64,000 bases of DNA, taken from contig OW240917.1 in assembly GCA_933207985.1 (NCBI GenBank), positions 101,648,785 through 101,712,784 on the forward strand, read 5' to 3'. The position numbers were made by a program, and so were the translations under genes. The notes below the pieces were generated by a model. The model was given only the letters and a program-made list of their open reading frames with translations. It made no database searches and was not told where the DNA came from. The DNA is from Pelobates cultripes (taxonomy: Eukaryota > Chordata > Amphibia > Anura > Pelobatidae). Numbering within the stretch: the first letter of the stretch is position 1; every line of letters starts with the position of its first letter. This document shows positions 1 to 12,136 of the stretch, piece after piece.

Positions 1-1700
1 ATAAACATGTAGACATTCATCGATCAGTTTGCAGCCTGCCTATGCTGTATCTAGAATATGTCTGCAACTAAGGCCCCCAAGGGTTAGAGTGTTGCATATA
101 AGTTCTGAAAATGGAACCCGGGGAGATGAGGGGGTACAAAAACACTTCACTTGGTTGTAATATAAACATTAAGAAGAGACATTGTGAACACATTATTGGG
201 CTCAATATTTCATATCCTTAAACACATTGTAAAGCTTGGCATCTACTCTTACTTCTAAAAATATGTTTTAAGTCATAGTATATGCCAAGACAATATAATA
301 AAATGAAATCTAACTGCAAACTTAAAATGGACCAGTCACTCAGGGATCTCTGCATACCTAATAAAGACCCACTAAGGTAACATATATGCTGGTGGATGGT
401 GATAGGTAGGAGAAGCATTACCTCTGATTCTTTCTCCCTTGACACCCATGTCAAGATTTATTTACCTTTTAGGCATGCCAGGAAACATGTCACTTTCTTT
501 TCTCTCTGGCATGCTCAATAATATAGAAACTTAAGGATCCTTCACAGATATTTTCACATATATGAAATTAACTTAGAATTCACAAGTTCATAACAATTTA
601 CATTCTAGTGAATACATTTGACTTTCTTTATAAATACCTATGCTGCAAATCCATCTTATTAAACTCAAGTACTTAGTAAACTGAAATTAAATTTAGTCTT
701 CATCTTCCTGTCTGTTGCATAGTCAGATCTGTGCACAACTCAAGTACAACCTGCTAGATAGTGGATTCCGGATGTTAAGACATGTTTTTGGTCATCCTTA
801 TTTACAATTCCTCTCATTGCCATTTAAACAAATTAATTCCTAGTTTAATGTAATTTCTAATTCAATCTCTAATTCAATTGTGCTAACTATCCAAGTTATT
901 CCTAAACCAGAAACAGCAATGGGTATTGAATTACTTGGGTATCATTTGTATGAATTTAAATACTGTTACTCTATAACTGCATGATTCACTTAAACACAAT
1001 AAACTATCATTGCACTGTAATCAAACCTATTATTATAATGAATGTACTTTAGTAATGGATTTTGCAGATTTAAATTCATATTATATAAACTTTCAATTTC
1101 TGACATGTTATTTTGAGCAAATATTTGATATTATCAAACTATTTACTCTGTGCCATAATGAGCACAGATGGCTGCAGTCAATCTCGATGAGATTTAAGAG
1201 TAAAGACAGGATGAATGCTCAATTTCCATATGCACTAAGTAACCTTTCTTCAAGTAAAACAAAAGATTATTGTTCCTTGAGAGAAGATCAGAGTAAGATG
1301 AAATGGCATTATCTTCTTTTTACAAAGATTACAAAGGCAATCTTTGCAAATAGTATTAGTTCACTTTACCTTTTAAAAAAAGATAATACTGATATTACCA
1401 GTCCCAAATCCTGGGGGATTAAGAAAAGAAAAACAAACAAAAAAACAGAAAACAATTCACCACTTAAACCATTCAGTAAAACAGATGGAAGAGCAACTTA
1501 ATGGGGTTGATTTACAAGCTAGAGCCAGCAGTTTTTTTCTGACTTTGCTGCATATTTAGACAGTAAAAGCGTAAAAACGTAACCATCCAGTACTCAAGGT
1601 GCAATACCAAATGTACATAACAGAAAGAGAAACATTGTAACATTTTTTAATACTGTTCCATTTTGCATAGTAGAATATGAGTTTGTTGCAATATCCTCTA
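1..1700. other. Intronic DNA, no feature recognised
   Basis: AT-rich single-copy-looking sequence. The longest open frame (1010-1501, plus, 163 codons) has low-complexity Asn/Lys/Ser-rich composition typical of chance ORFs in AT-rich DNA and no motif I know. Confidence 0.5.
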
Positions 1701-1704
1701 TGTT

Positions 1705-1833
1705 AGAGCTGGGTAAATGGTACAAATGGTCTACAAATCCATTGCTGTTGTAGAACTGCATTCTAAAGGCTGGCTAAGTACCATGGCAGTTGAAGTTCTA
1801 GAACATCAGGGGATCTACAATTTGCCCAACCCT
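1705..1833. repeat. hAT-like MITE with imperfect inverted ends
   Basis: The left end reads TAGAGCTGGGTAAAT and the right end, reverse complemented, reads TAGGGTTGGGCAAAT. A fragment with the same terminal sequence (GGGCAAATTGTAGATCCC) occurs at 54658 and beyond, so this is a dispersed family. No clear 8-bp duplication was found. Superfamily assignment is tentative. Confidence 0.45.
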
Positions 1834-2039
1834 ACTCAATACCATCGAATATTGGGCCATATAATCTTTTGATTTATGTTCACGTTATCCTTTTTATCGT
1901 TGTCTGAACAACTGCAGATTTGAAAAATAGCCATTCTATGCTGTAGTGTAAATTAATGATGATGACTCTGGAAATGCAATTACCTATCAAATAATGTAGT
2001 TACAGATAATAAAACATTGTTGTAAATAAAAAAAAATTC

Positions 2040-2200
2040 ATATAGAAACATAGAAACATAGAATGTGACGGCAGATAAGAACCATTCGGCCCATCTAGTC
2101 TGCCCAATTTTCTAAATACTTTCATTAGTCCCTAGTCTTATCTTATAGTTAGGATAGCCTTATGCCTACCCCACGCATGCTTAAACTCCTTTACTGTGTT
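2040..2200 (+). repeat. Dispersed anuran-type repeat, copy 1
   Basis: Begins with CATAGAAACATAGAATGTGA and contains AAGAACCATTCGGCCCATCT and AGTCTGCCCAATTTT. A second copy lies inverted at 26862-26999. I remember this repeat as abundant in frog genomes but cannot place it in a class. Confidence 0.7.
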
Positions 2201-2421
2201 AATATATAAAATACATATACATACATAAAATAATATATAAAATACATATATAATTGCTGCAATCTACTGTTCCTTGTCTCCTACCATGATTTCATGTTAG
2301 TTGGCCAGAACTTGCCAGTCTTTCTGGATCTAAAGGTTCCACAAGATCTGACTCTGTGGGAAGCTAATTGTGACACAGTAAGTGTGTGTTGGCTCAGTGT
2401 GACAGTGTAACTGTTGTAACC

Positions 2422-2535
2422 AAAGAAAAAAGTTACCTGCGCTCTCTCCTGAGTCCCTAGGTATATTTAAACAAATGGAGGTCATTTTAAATATACATAG
2501 GAATTCAGGAGAGAGCGCAAGTAACTTTTTTCTTT
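2422..2535. repeat. Foldback MITE
   Basis: Near-perfect inverted repeat. The left arm (2422 on) AAAGAAAAAAGTTACCTGCG, then CTCTCTCCTGA, pairs with the right arm ending at 2535. The centre, about 25 bp, contains ACAAATGGAGGTCATT. A partial related copy is at 38805-38880. Confidence 0.7.
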
Positions 2536-3336
2536 GCTTTTTACTGTATGTATGGTGGCTGATGTGTACTGTGGTCGTTGCTGCTGCCCAGGAGTGATGG
2601 GAGTAAGCACAGGACTTATCTTTTTGTAAGTGTAACTGTTGTGACAGGATGATTGTGACAGGTTGAGTGTAGGGGAGGCTGTGTCTCATGGCACATAATA
2701 GAAAAACTGGGAAGTACCTGCATTTCATATCGTGATGGCACACTTTGAATCAATATCATTATATAGCTCTCTTCATACTCATGTGCCAGACATGTACACA
2801 GAAAGGGTAAAACATAACCATCTCAACTGGCTCTCATTAAGTGAAAGGGGACAGTTAGAAGGATATTAGTGGCCAATGAAGCCTGGAAGGGAGCCTCTGC
2901 AACTATGAGTGTGTTGCAAGTCTGTGAATGCACAAGTGTCTGTATTTATTCCACAGCACCTTGATGCTTGAAATGGAGCATCTTTGTTTTCCCAGCTGCT
3001 GTGGAACAAACTATAATTTATTTATTTATTTAAAATAAGTATGAACTATAAGACATTTTCCAATGGCATTATTTTTCTGTATGTACCTATAAATCATGCA
3101 GCCATAATTTTTGTGATGCTCCAGATCCCATAAACAGTATTATTTTCCCAGAGGGCGTAATTCCCAGTTTTTGTATTATCTGCATAAAATAATGTTGATA
3201 AAGTAAAGAAAATAAAAAATACAAAATACATAAAGTTGTAATAGTAAAATAAACTGAAACCACATAACCATAATGTAGTAGACTTTTTATTTTCAAATCC
3301 TTGTCACTATTTTTCAGTAAAAATGTACATTTACAG

Positions 3337-4890
3337 GGGGCAAAGCCAAGCGGTCGAGGAGACTAGATGCACATCTGAAGAGCTCCAGGCAGACCCGCTT
3401 AAAAAAGCATATTTGAGCTATTTCTCTGTGCCTACCATTGAGCAATCTCACACCCCAAGCCTTCATGGGTCACAAGACCAAAAAACCAAGGTCAGACAAG
3501 CCATAACAGGGCATAACAATCAAAGACCTCTCACGCCAAACGCAAGGTGCATGTGGGCCAAAAATGGCTGCGGAATTCAACAACTCCTCGGACTACTGAG
3601 AGGAGTATTCCCAAGGCAGAGGAACCGCAGACTTACCACCCCAAGCACCATCACAATATATCTCACGAAAACCGGACTCTCAGCTGGTAATGACAGAGAT
3701 GCTGAAGGAACTACTGGCGAATCTCCAAAACACACTGCAATCGTATATGGAGTCTCTATGGTCTGATATTACAGACCTCGTAAACTGACTGAGTACAGTT
3801 GAGGTCGTAGCAGACAAATAGGCACTAAAGAACAGGAAGTGCAGGCCCTGAAACGAAAGCAGGAGGCCTCAGATTTGCGGCCTTGGAGGATACCGGACGT
3901 CGCAAAAATGTGAGGATCAGGGGCATTTTAGAGGACATCATTCCGCATCTTCTGAGGAGGTTACTAACAGCCTTGCTGCCACCTAAACAGGCCAAGCAGA
4001 TCTCCATCGATGAATACTTCCGAGTTCCTAAGCCACGGAGGGCCCACGAGGCGGTGCCTAGAGATTTAGTGCTGTGATTCCAGAGTAGCAGTGCTAAAGC
4101 TGCTGTACAGTCGGCTCTAAATGAACCTCTCCTTACAAATTCAAGAACATGGACCTTATGTTCTTTTCAGACCTATCAGACCATGCTCCTTAGGGATCGC
4201 AAATTCAGCTACAGATGGCGCGGGTTGAGGCCCCTCCAAGTTCTACATGGCCACTCGGTCCATTCTGTACAGGATCTATGCAGAGCTGCGGATCTCCTGG
4301 AAACCATTGGCCTCCCAAGGGACTCTCTAAACCAAAAGGGGGCATCAGAAGCTAACGCAACACCCCACATGTGGAACCCTGCGACTACCATCCCGTTTGT
4401 TCCCTGTTATATTTCTGTTACCAGATTTTGAAAAAAAAATCACATTTGAACTGCCCAATATTATCACCTCTCACTCTGCCGAGATAGGTTGGTCTCCTAA
4501 CCATTCTCTCCCCCGCGTATGACATGAGATTTACCCAGAGGCCATACCTCTGCAAGGCTCAGAGGCATAAATTTAGTATGACCTAGCAGCCTCCAGGCCA
4601 TAATTACATTTAGTTTTTTGTACCAAAAATAAAAAGTATCACACATTAACATAGAGGTGTCACGACACACCTACAATCTTAACGCATTAAAACAGGGCCA
4701 TCTCTAGAGCTCTATTTACGTATACCTGGTCAACTCAGCACACCACGACAAAGTGCTGACCCCATACCTGCAATGTCGTTTACTGTTTATAATTGTTTCC
4801 AGTATACTCACTAATGCTGTTGTGGCACAGTGAGTCGCTATGTTAAATGTATCCTCATGTGCAACAAAAATAAAGAATTAAACATTTTTT
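3337..4890 (+). mobile_element. ORF1-only L1 derivative (HAL1-like), copy 1
   Basis: A 1.55-kb element beginning GGGGCAAAGCC, flanked by a long target-site duplication: the common core AAATGTACATTTACAG lies at 3321-3336 and again at 4895-4910, preceded by AGTAA or AGTA. The body holds a decayed L1 ORF1 (below) and then a 3' region ending AATAAAGAATTAAACATTTTTT. There is no reverse transcriptase or endonuclease sequence, and no room for one. The 3' end resembles copy 2 (AATGCTGTTG.GGCA, then GAATTAAA). The element must have been mobilised by an L1 in trans. Interpretation as an internally deleted, ORF1-only family, like mammalian HAL1, is inference. Confidence 0.8.
3883..4440 (+). pseudogene. 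Decayed L1 ORF1 (RNA-binding protein), copy 1
   Basis: The frame at 3883-4077 reads NVRIRGILEDI, then LLRRLLTALLPPKQAKQ and EAVPRDLVL, which is the L1 ORF1p RRM-like domain (Transposase_22). After a stop and frameshift, 4183-4431 gives FSYRWRGLRPLQVLHG, then VQDLCRAADLLETIGLP, the C-terminal domain. Copy 2 at 29577-30443 has the same block order (NIKIRGIADS, ILQPKQAKE, APRDLIVKF, IQYQWRSPHKLQVLQG). ORF1p coats L1 RNA as a trimer in the cytoplasm. This copy is broken by stops and cannot make the protein. The N-terminal coiled-coil part (3340-3880) is too eroded to read. Confidence 0.75.
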
Positions 4891-5036
4891 AGTAAAATGT
4901 ACATTTACAGTATCGGTGTTAATGATGCAGAGATAAAAATGTTTAGTATCTTATGTCGGTTTCCATTAAATAATTCAGTCCATACTCCACATCTTATACT
5001 ATAACAGTATAGTTTCATCCTCTACATAACTGGAGC

Positions 5037-5649
5037 TTAAATGGACACTAGAGTCACCAGAAGAACTACAGCTTATTGAATTTGTTCTGGTGTGTAGAAT
5101 CATTACCTTCAGGCTTTTGCTGTAAACATTGTCTTTTCAGAGAAAATTCAGTGTTTACATTCCAGTCTAGTGATAACTTCACTGGCCACTCCTCAGATGG
5201 CTGTTAGATATCCTTCCTGGGTCATGGCTACCTAAAATGCATCCATACATTCAGTATCTCCTCCCTCTGCATGCTAAATGAACCTCTAAAGTTTCTTCAT
5301 AGAGATTAATGGATTCAATTTATCTCTATGAGGAGATGCTGATTGGCCAGGGCTGTGTTTGAATCATGATGGATCTGCTCCTGATCTGCCTCTTTGTCAG
5401 TCTCAGCCAATCCTATGGGGAAGCACTGTGATTGGATTAGGCTACCACTTCTGATGATGTCAGCAGACTGCTTGGTTTTTTTGTTTTTTTAGGCAAACAG
5501 CATGCAGATCTACAGCTTCTGGCTTGAATACAGTAAGATTTTGTTATATTTATGGAGGCATGAGGGGTGCAGGGGGGCTAGATGGGGGTTTTAACACTAT
5601 AGGGTCAGCAATACATGTTTGTGTGCCTGACCTTACAGTGATCCTTTAA
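5037..5649 (-). repeat. Long MITE, TTAA-type ends, copy 1
   Basis: Starts TTAAATGGACACTAGAG and ends CAGTGATCCTTTAA, so the ends are imperfect inverted repeats with TTAA at each tip. The 13262-13761 element is the same family in the opposite orientation: both contain TCTCTATGAGGAGATGC or its complement, the GATTGGCTGAGA-like block, and GCTGTAAACA. Non-coding. TTAA target sites suggest a piggyBac-like origin, but I see no transposase. Confidence 0.65.
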
Positions 5650-6990
5650 TTGTCTATATAGTTTTGGAATTATTTTTGTCACTTTCCTTTTGTATACAAC
5701 GAAAATATCTTTTGGTAGACATCTCCTTATAAGATATTGTTTCTGACAGGAAATTTACAAGGCAGAATTTATAAGCACGAAAATAAAGGATTATTCCATT
5801 TTCCATTAGACTTTACAATCACTTGCAACAGTCCCAATTTGGTCTGACTGGCTGTCGTTCCCTACTTTAGCACTGACAGGGATATGAGTGGTGAAATTAT
5901 AACTGAGTGAGCAACAGTTGAACAAAGGCTACATAAGTGTGGATTGACATCACATCTGATACCACTATTTTTGAGCTGGTTGGAATAAACATAAAGTTGA
6001 TGGATTCACTTTTCAGTCAGTTAAAACAAAAAAAACATGCACCGAGTTCTACATAAGAGCTCCTGCATGGGCAGAAATTTCAGAAAATTATCTTATATTG
6101 GTTCTCAATTTATTTTGGTCTCTCAAATGCAATCTGAGAGATCCTGGGCAGGGTTATTGCTAGAAACTCCTGTCGAATGCAGTTGCATTGTTAGTTTTTA
6201 GTCTACCCTAGAATATCTGCAATGTAGTGCTAAGAACTAAAGCAAATTTGTAACACTGAGAGTTAACACATTTATGGTCTAAAGATCTATTACATTGCAA
6301 TTTTGATTCTGTAACATTTCCAAGATTCTCATTCACGTAATGTAAATATTAAAGAGGCACTTTAAGCACCACAACCACTACAGTTTACAGTAATGATTAT
6401 GGAGCAATGAGTCTATATGTGCTGTCTACCAGGTTTCTGGGTTTTTTGAGCAGATAGACCAAAAACTGATATCTTCTAAATACACATAGCTTGCCTCCTC
6501 TGCTACTGAACTGATATTATCAAGTGGAGATACATCCAGAAATGGGTGACAGTGATAGGCTAGGTCATCCCATTGTTCCCAAGCTATATTATTATGTTAA
6601 AAGTAGGACAGTTTGTCACATATAATGCAGACATTGACTGACAGCTGGGAGAAAATCCTACTTTTAAATAGGTTTTACTCCTAATCTATAAATTTGCTAG
6701 CAAAACTGCTAGCAAAAGTGCTAGCACAATATATAGATAAAATTGTATGCTCAAACATAATGAGCATAAGTTGTTTGGGGTATGACTGGCTTTTAATCCT
6801 TACTTATTTGGGCTTTTTTCTCTTCCTGTAGTAATTGAGATATGTCTCATTTATTTGCTAAAAGCAGATAAAAATGAAAAACAGCATTATAATTCACAAC
6901 AATGAACTCACTTCTAAATAGAGAACTATGACTAGCATAAGCTGTTTAGACAGTCGATGTCCGAGGCAAGCCATGAGAAGAGAACATTTG
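5650..6990. other. Intronic DNA, little recognised
   Basis: Apart from the MITE end at 6345, I see no gene or classified repeat. A local repeat of GCTAGCA occurs at 6700-6725 (GCTAGCAAAACTGCTAGCAA). Confidence 0.4.
6345..6425. repeat. Fragment of TTAAAGGAACACT-type MITE
   Basis: TTAAAGAGGCACTTTAAGCACCACAACCACTACAG resembles the palindromic element at 36525-36591 (TTAAAGGAACACTCCAAGCACCACAACTA). Only one end is recognisable. Confidence 0.5.
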
Positions 6991-6994
6991 CATT

Positions 6995-7060
6995 GTATTA
7001 TTATTATTATTATATTATCATTTATATAGTGCCATCAGACTCCGTAGCGCTGTACAATGG
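6995..7060 (-). repeat. L2 LINE 3' tail
   Basis: Minus-strand CATTGTACAGCGCTACGGAG, then TGATGGC and a TATATAAATGATAA tail with (TAA)n. This is the same 3' terminal signature as the L2 copies at 12185-13080 and 50887-52796. Confidence 0.7.
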
Positions 7061-8507
7061 GATTGTATTAGCCTAGAACATCATGGATTCTTAATAGGTG
7101 AACATGATGGCAATATTGATCTTTATTGAATTACTAGTAGAGAAAAAAAATACATTACAAAAGACAAGCTACAAAAAAGAATAAAATATAATGTACCCTT
7201 ACATAATGGTATATTTAAATATAGTTAACAAGATCCTTTATTCTTCCAAATAGAAAACACCAGTTAGACGTTATAGTGATACTCCATGTGGAATCAGAGA
7301 CCGCTATGTCCATTTTCTTTGCCTGGTTGCAATTATTTGTTAATTCTTTTCTGTCAAAACAATCATTCAATGGAGTATTATATAATGTGCACACAGCCCG
7401 TATGGCTGGTTTCCAAACTCAGGTAAATTTCCTTTACTATGCGACTAAATTTAAGTGGAACAATTCAGAAATGTTATCTTTAGCATTTAATGATTCAATT
7501 TCTTAACTTTCAGTTTAATCACCCCAGTTCTGTATAATTTAGCACTGAGGGTAAAGCAGTAAGTTACCAATTATTAAACCTATTTTTTTAACGCAGTTTG
7601 TAGGAAGAATGGATTGGAATAATTGGAATTGAAATAAACACATATAAAAATGTGTTATTGGATTTAATGTAATCATTCCATCTATTAAAACAATAATAAA
7701 AAAAAACATTAGTCAATATGTAGTTCATTTAAAACATTTATCTAACCAGTAACCAGTATAATTTAAATAGTCTATCAGTTATGTCCGGTGAAGTACATAT
7801 TGTTATAGCAAATATTAGAAAATGTATTCTAATAGAAGAATAGAAAATCAGTAGATAGAGTCTCTTTAAAAACACAAAAGCATTTAAGCATTAAAACTAT
7901 GGTATGAAAAATAAATAAATAAAACAAAAGTAATAACTTGCAATTGTGTGACTAGGGAAATATATGAATCAACAAAAAAAAACTTTGTTAACTTTTGTTA
8001 ATTTCCCACAGACCTTTAAGTATATCTGTGCATTCACTGTTTCAACTAACATCATCACGGTCAATCTCATTAAAAAATAATTTATTTATTTTTTAAATTG
8101 CATAACAAGGCTGTGCATACTTGCTGGTTTTGTACACCTAAACAATTGAAATTACATGCATCAAAATAATAAATTGCTAACAGTGAGATACGATTTCAAT
8201 ATTTTTCCCCTCTTCCCATCTGCAAAATTATCTTGGTGTTTGTTCTATCAGAATGTGTTTGTCAAGCCCTAATGTAAAACTAGAACTGAGTTTCAAAGGT
8301 GCAACACTATTTTTTTCTTACTATAAAATACAATGTTTTAGTTTACATTTGCCTACCATGCCTCTAGTTCTAACCCTTAATTTGCTTTAATTTATTGACC
8401 CATGTCTTTATAATATCACCACCAATTACTTACTAACAATCTAGCCATCTGCTCACATCTGAAATTACTTATTAGTTGAGCCCAATTTAAGGAAAAACTA
8501 CTAAAGG
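7061..8507. other. Intronic DNA, nothing recognised
   Basis: AT-rich with A-runs. The open frame at 7276-7506 shows no known motif. No repeat family recognised. Confidence 0.4.
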
Positions 8508-9872
8508 AGGGTGTTCCACATTATTAGGCAGATCACCATTTTCATGTAATATGGGGAAGAAAAAGGATCTCTCTGCTGCGTAAAAGAGTGAAATAGTTCA
8601 ATGCCTTGGACGAGGTATGAAAAAATTAGATATTTCACAAAAACTTAAAAGTGATCATTGCACTATTAAGAGATGTGTGGCTGATTGAGTGCACAGATGG
8701 GTTTGTGCAGATAAAGGCACATTGAGGAAGATTTCTGCCAGATCTATGCATTGGATCAAGAGAGCAGCTGCTAAAATACCATTACATAGCAGCAAACAGA
8801 TATTTGAAGCTGCTGGTGCCTCTGGAGTCCCACGGACATCAAGGTGTAGAGTCCTCCAGAGTGCATAAACCTTCTATTCGGCCACCACTAACCAATGCTC
8901 ACAAGCAGAAATGGCTGTATTGGGCCGAAAAATACATGAAGACTAATTTTCAAACAGTCCTGTTCACTGATGAGTGCCGTGCAACCCTGGATGGTCCAGA
9001 TGGATGGAGTAGTGGATGGTTGGTGGACGGCCACCCTGTTCCAAAAAGGCTGCAATGTCAGCAAGGTAGAATCATGGGAAGAGAGCTGGTCAGCACCTTT
9101 AGGGTCCCCAAAGGTGTAAAGATGACCTCTGCAAAGTATGTGGAGTTTCTGACTGACCACTTTCTTCCCTGGTACAGAAGGAAGAACTATGCTTTCCGTA
9201 ATAAAATCATCATCATGCATGACAATGCACCATCTCATGCTGCAAAGAATACCTCTGCATTGATGGCTGCTATGGGGATAAAAGGAGAGAAAATCATGGT
9301 ATGGCCTCCATCCTCCCCTGACCTCAATCCTATTGAGAACCTTTGGAGCATCCTCAAGCAAAAGATCTATGAGGGTGGGAGGCAGTTTACATCCAAACAG
9401 CAGCTCTGTGAGGCTTTTCTGACATCTTGCAAACAAATTCAAGTAGAAACTGTCCAAAAACTCACAAGTTCAGTGGATGCAAGACTTGTGAAGTTGCTAT
9501 CAAATAAGGGATCCTATGTTAAAATGTAACGTGACCTGTTAAAATGTTTAAAAAGTTAAAATGTTGTTATAAGTTTGATTGAAATAGCTTTTGATTTCAG
9601 TAAATATGCTGCAAACACAACAAATTACAATTTTCAATTCTTTACAACCTATAAAGTGTTTTGAAACTTACTGTGCGTAATAATTTGGAACAGTGCATTG
9701 TACGTTTTTTTATGTTTAAAAAAAAATACTGTTATCATTAGGAGGTTTCTTCAATAAAATTTGAATTGTTCTCTTAATAGTTGATAACATGAGAATTATG
9801 CTGACTGTTATTTACATCAATTATTTAGGTAAATGAAAAAATATCATTTGCATAATAATTTGGAACAGGGTG
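8508..9872 (+). mobile_element. Tc1-like DNA transposon, DD37E type
   Basis: Terminal inverted repeats: left TGTTCCACATTATTAGGCAG (8512 on), right reverse complement TGTTCCAAATTATTATGCAA (ending about 9868). A second inner right-hand copy of the end motif lies at 9676-9696 (CGTAATAATTTGGAACAGTG), giving a repeated-end arrangement on that side. The interior is a broken transposase gene. Length of about 1.36 kb fits a Tc1-like element. Exact tips and the TA target duplication are not certain. Confidence 0.88.
8551..9529 (+). pseudogene. Tc1-like DD37E transposase, inactive
   Basis: A cut-and-paste transposase that would bind the inverted ends and integrate at TA. From ATG at 8551 the frame has stops at 8581 (TAA) and 8686 (TGA), then shifts by one near 8835-8870 into the long frame ending at 9529. 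Catalytic residues are visible: Asp in LFTDECR, Asp in IIIMHDNAPSH and Glu in DLNPIENLW. I count 37 residues between the second Asp and the Glu, not the 34 of classical Tc1. In the frame starting at 8804, residues 84-91 (QCQQGRIMG) lack the glycine-rich GG.VM.W-type block normally found between the first two Asp, so a small in-frame deletion is likely. The HTH N-terminus is also eroded. The 37-residue spacing fits what I know as the DD37E/TRT group. Confidence 0.88.
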
Positions 9873-11850
9873 TATATATTTATTGTGAAAACATTGTTTT
9901 CCCAGTATACATGACTAAAGCCCCTTTGGGTCAAAACATCATATATTTAGGGTTATCCTACTTTAATAAATGTATTTCTTGTAAAAAGCACTTTGTGTAT
10001 CCCGTTATTGATACTACATCTAACTGTAAGAATGCAATTTTGTCACCAATGGCACAAAATCTAAATAAATAGGTGTTCATAATCAGTGAAGTAATCTTGT
10101 ATGGACAAAATACACTTAATTAGCATAACACAGTGTTTATGCATTTTTATAACTTGTCTCTGATGTCCCCAGAAGTAGCGAATCCTTTTTGACCCAGGAT
10201 ATCAGGACAGAGATTCAAAATTGGGAATATCCTGACAAATTCAGGACAGTTGGTAAGACATGTATTCCTCTTAAATTGTCTTGTACTGTTTGAGAAAGTA
10301 TAACTGTGAAATCTGTCAGCAGGATCTTTTTTTCATTAAAATTGTCAAATATTTAAAGAAAAGAGAAGAAAACGTGATAGTAGTGAAACATATTCTAAAA
10401 TAAATTGAATAATATGCTGTAGCAAAAACACATTCACAATTTATAGAGCTTCAAATAGTTCTGGTGTAATAGGTGTAGATGGTATAATCCCTATCTCAGG
10501 ATATGTGTTCAGCAGTGGTGATGGTAGACTTTCCAAGAAGTCAGAAATGTGAAAACAAGAGTAGAAATGTCCAATAGTACAGCATGCATAGTAAAGTGGC
10601 TGTGCATAAGGCAAAAGTAGGTATTCTACTTACATGGAATAGAGCATTGACCTGCTCTAGTATTGAAGAGCTTTGGTGGTACAATCACCACCTGGGATAT
10701 GTAAAGCCAAGAAGCCAAAATAGTGCAATATGCAATCCAAAATAAATTAACTTTAAAGGGTATTAACTTTATTTCAATAAACAGACAAAACAATAAAAAA
10801 ATATATATAAAACAATCCAAATAAAAGGTAAAACAACACTTTGTATACAAAAGCAGTATGTGCAAACACAGTGCAGGCTAGCCACTCCAAATAAGAGATC
10901 ACTCCCAAATCCCAAGACAATACAAGTGTACAAATAGCGTAGTTAAAAACGTATACCAATGGGGGGGCCACAGTCACAAACGTGTGAATATAATTACCAT
11001 ACGTATATTCAGGTAAAACATGTATGTAATAAAATAAAAAGTATATATAGTAAAGTATTTAATAACACAGTATAAAAGATAAAATACAAATTGGTACACT
11101 CACAAAGGTTGCGGCACAAAAAGATATAGCTAATAGTGCTGAAAAGCTTGTCAGACACTGCTGGCTAAGTCCCCTTTAAATTCGAAATCAGCTTTGATGC
11201 CTTCAGATGTCTGTAGTTCTTCTCCCAAATGTAGTATGGAAGTAAGTAATTCTGGCAATGATGGGCCGTATAGTTGTAAAATCTTTTTGGCGGATACCTT
11301 CAGCTTTTGAGCGGAGGAAAGCTATTATCTTTGGACATGTATAAAAAGGTAAATCATTTAATTAAATAAGATAGTTCACAATGACCCACAACTAAACCTG
11401 CCAAAAGTATCCCTGAATAAAAAACATTTAGAGGCAAAATGGCTCACTCAGGTAAAAAATATGGGAATTTCGTCATGTTTTCTGGCCTTTGTATGTAAAG
11501 ACCACTACTACTTTAACATATTCCACTAGTAGTAATTAGAAAAAAAATTGGTAGCTGCAAAACCTACAGAATATTCAACTCTAATGATTTTTAGAATTTG
11601 TGAAACATCAACTATTGCAGCATATGTGCTTTATTGTTACTAAATTTGACATTTTCACCCATTCAATTTTTTTTTACAAAAAAAACGTTGAAATGTAAGA
11701 GCAAATTCAGACATCACTAAATAACCGTGCATTCCTAATGCTATAGTGCACTGGTCAATCGTTAGATTAGAGGGCTCCCCAAACTGCAATACAAATTTTT
11801 TAAAAAAGGTTTTATTTACCTTTTCTAAAGCACTAAGACATTCACTAGGC
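9873..11850. other. Intronic DNA, unclassified
   Basis: No gene. 10440-11340 has the look of a dispersed element (mixed composition, then an AT-rich tail around 10780-11060), but I could not find its ends or a second copy in the window. A run of seven G at 10962-10968 is unremarkable. Confidence 0.35.
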
Positions 11851-11963
11851 CAGGGGTAGGCAACTTTCGGCACTCCAAATGTTTTGGACTACATTTCCCA
11901 AAATGCTCTTACAGCTGCAATGCTAGCAAAGCATCAAGGGAAATGTTGTATTGCCTACCCCTG
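11851..11963. mobile_element. hAT MITE with 8-bp target duplication
   Basis: Palindromic 113-bp element, CAGGGGTAGGCAAC...TTGCCTACCCCTG. The flanks CACTAGGC (left) and TACTAGGC (right) match at 7 of 8 bases, the size expected for hAT. A related copy is at 59828-59940. Confidence 0.85.
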
Positions 11964-12136
11964 TACTAGGCCATTGCAGAGGAAAGGCCTCTAGTGGCTG
12001 TCAGGAAGAGTTTCTGCAAAACTGTAATGGTTTACATTGCAGGGTGAAAGCTACAGGAAACTGCACCCAAAACACTTAATTGAGATGAAGTAGTCTAGTT
12101 GCATTAGTGGTCCTTTAATAATGAACAGAATTAAAA

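Noticed and set aside
1010..1501. 163-codon open frame
   Set aside because: Low-complexity AT-driven composition, no motif, inside an intron on the opposite strand; looks like chance.
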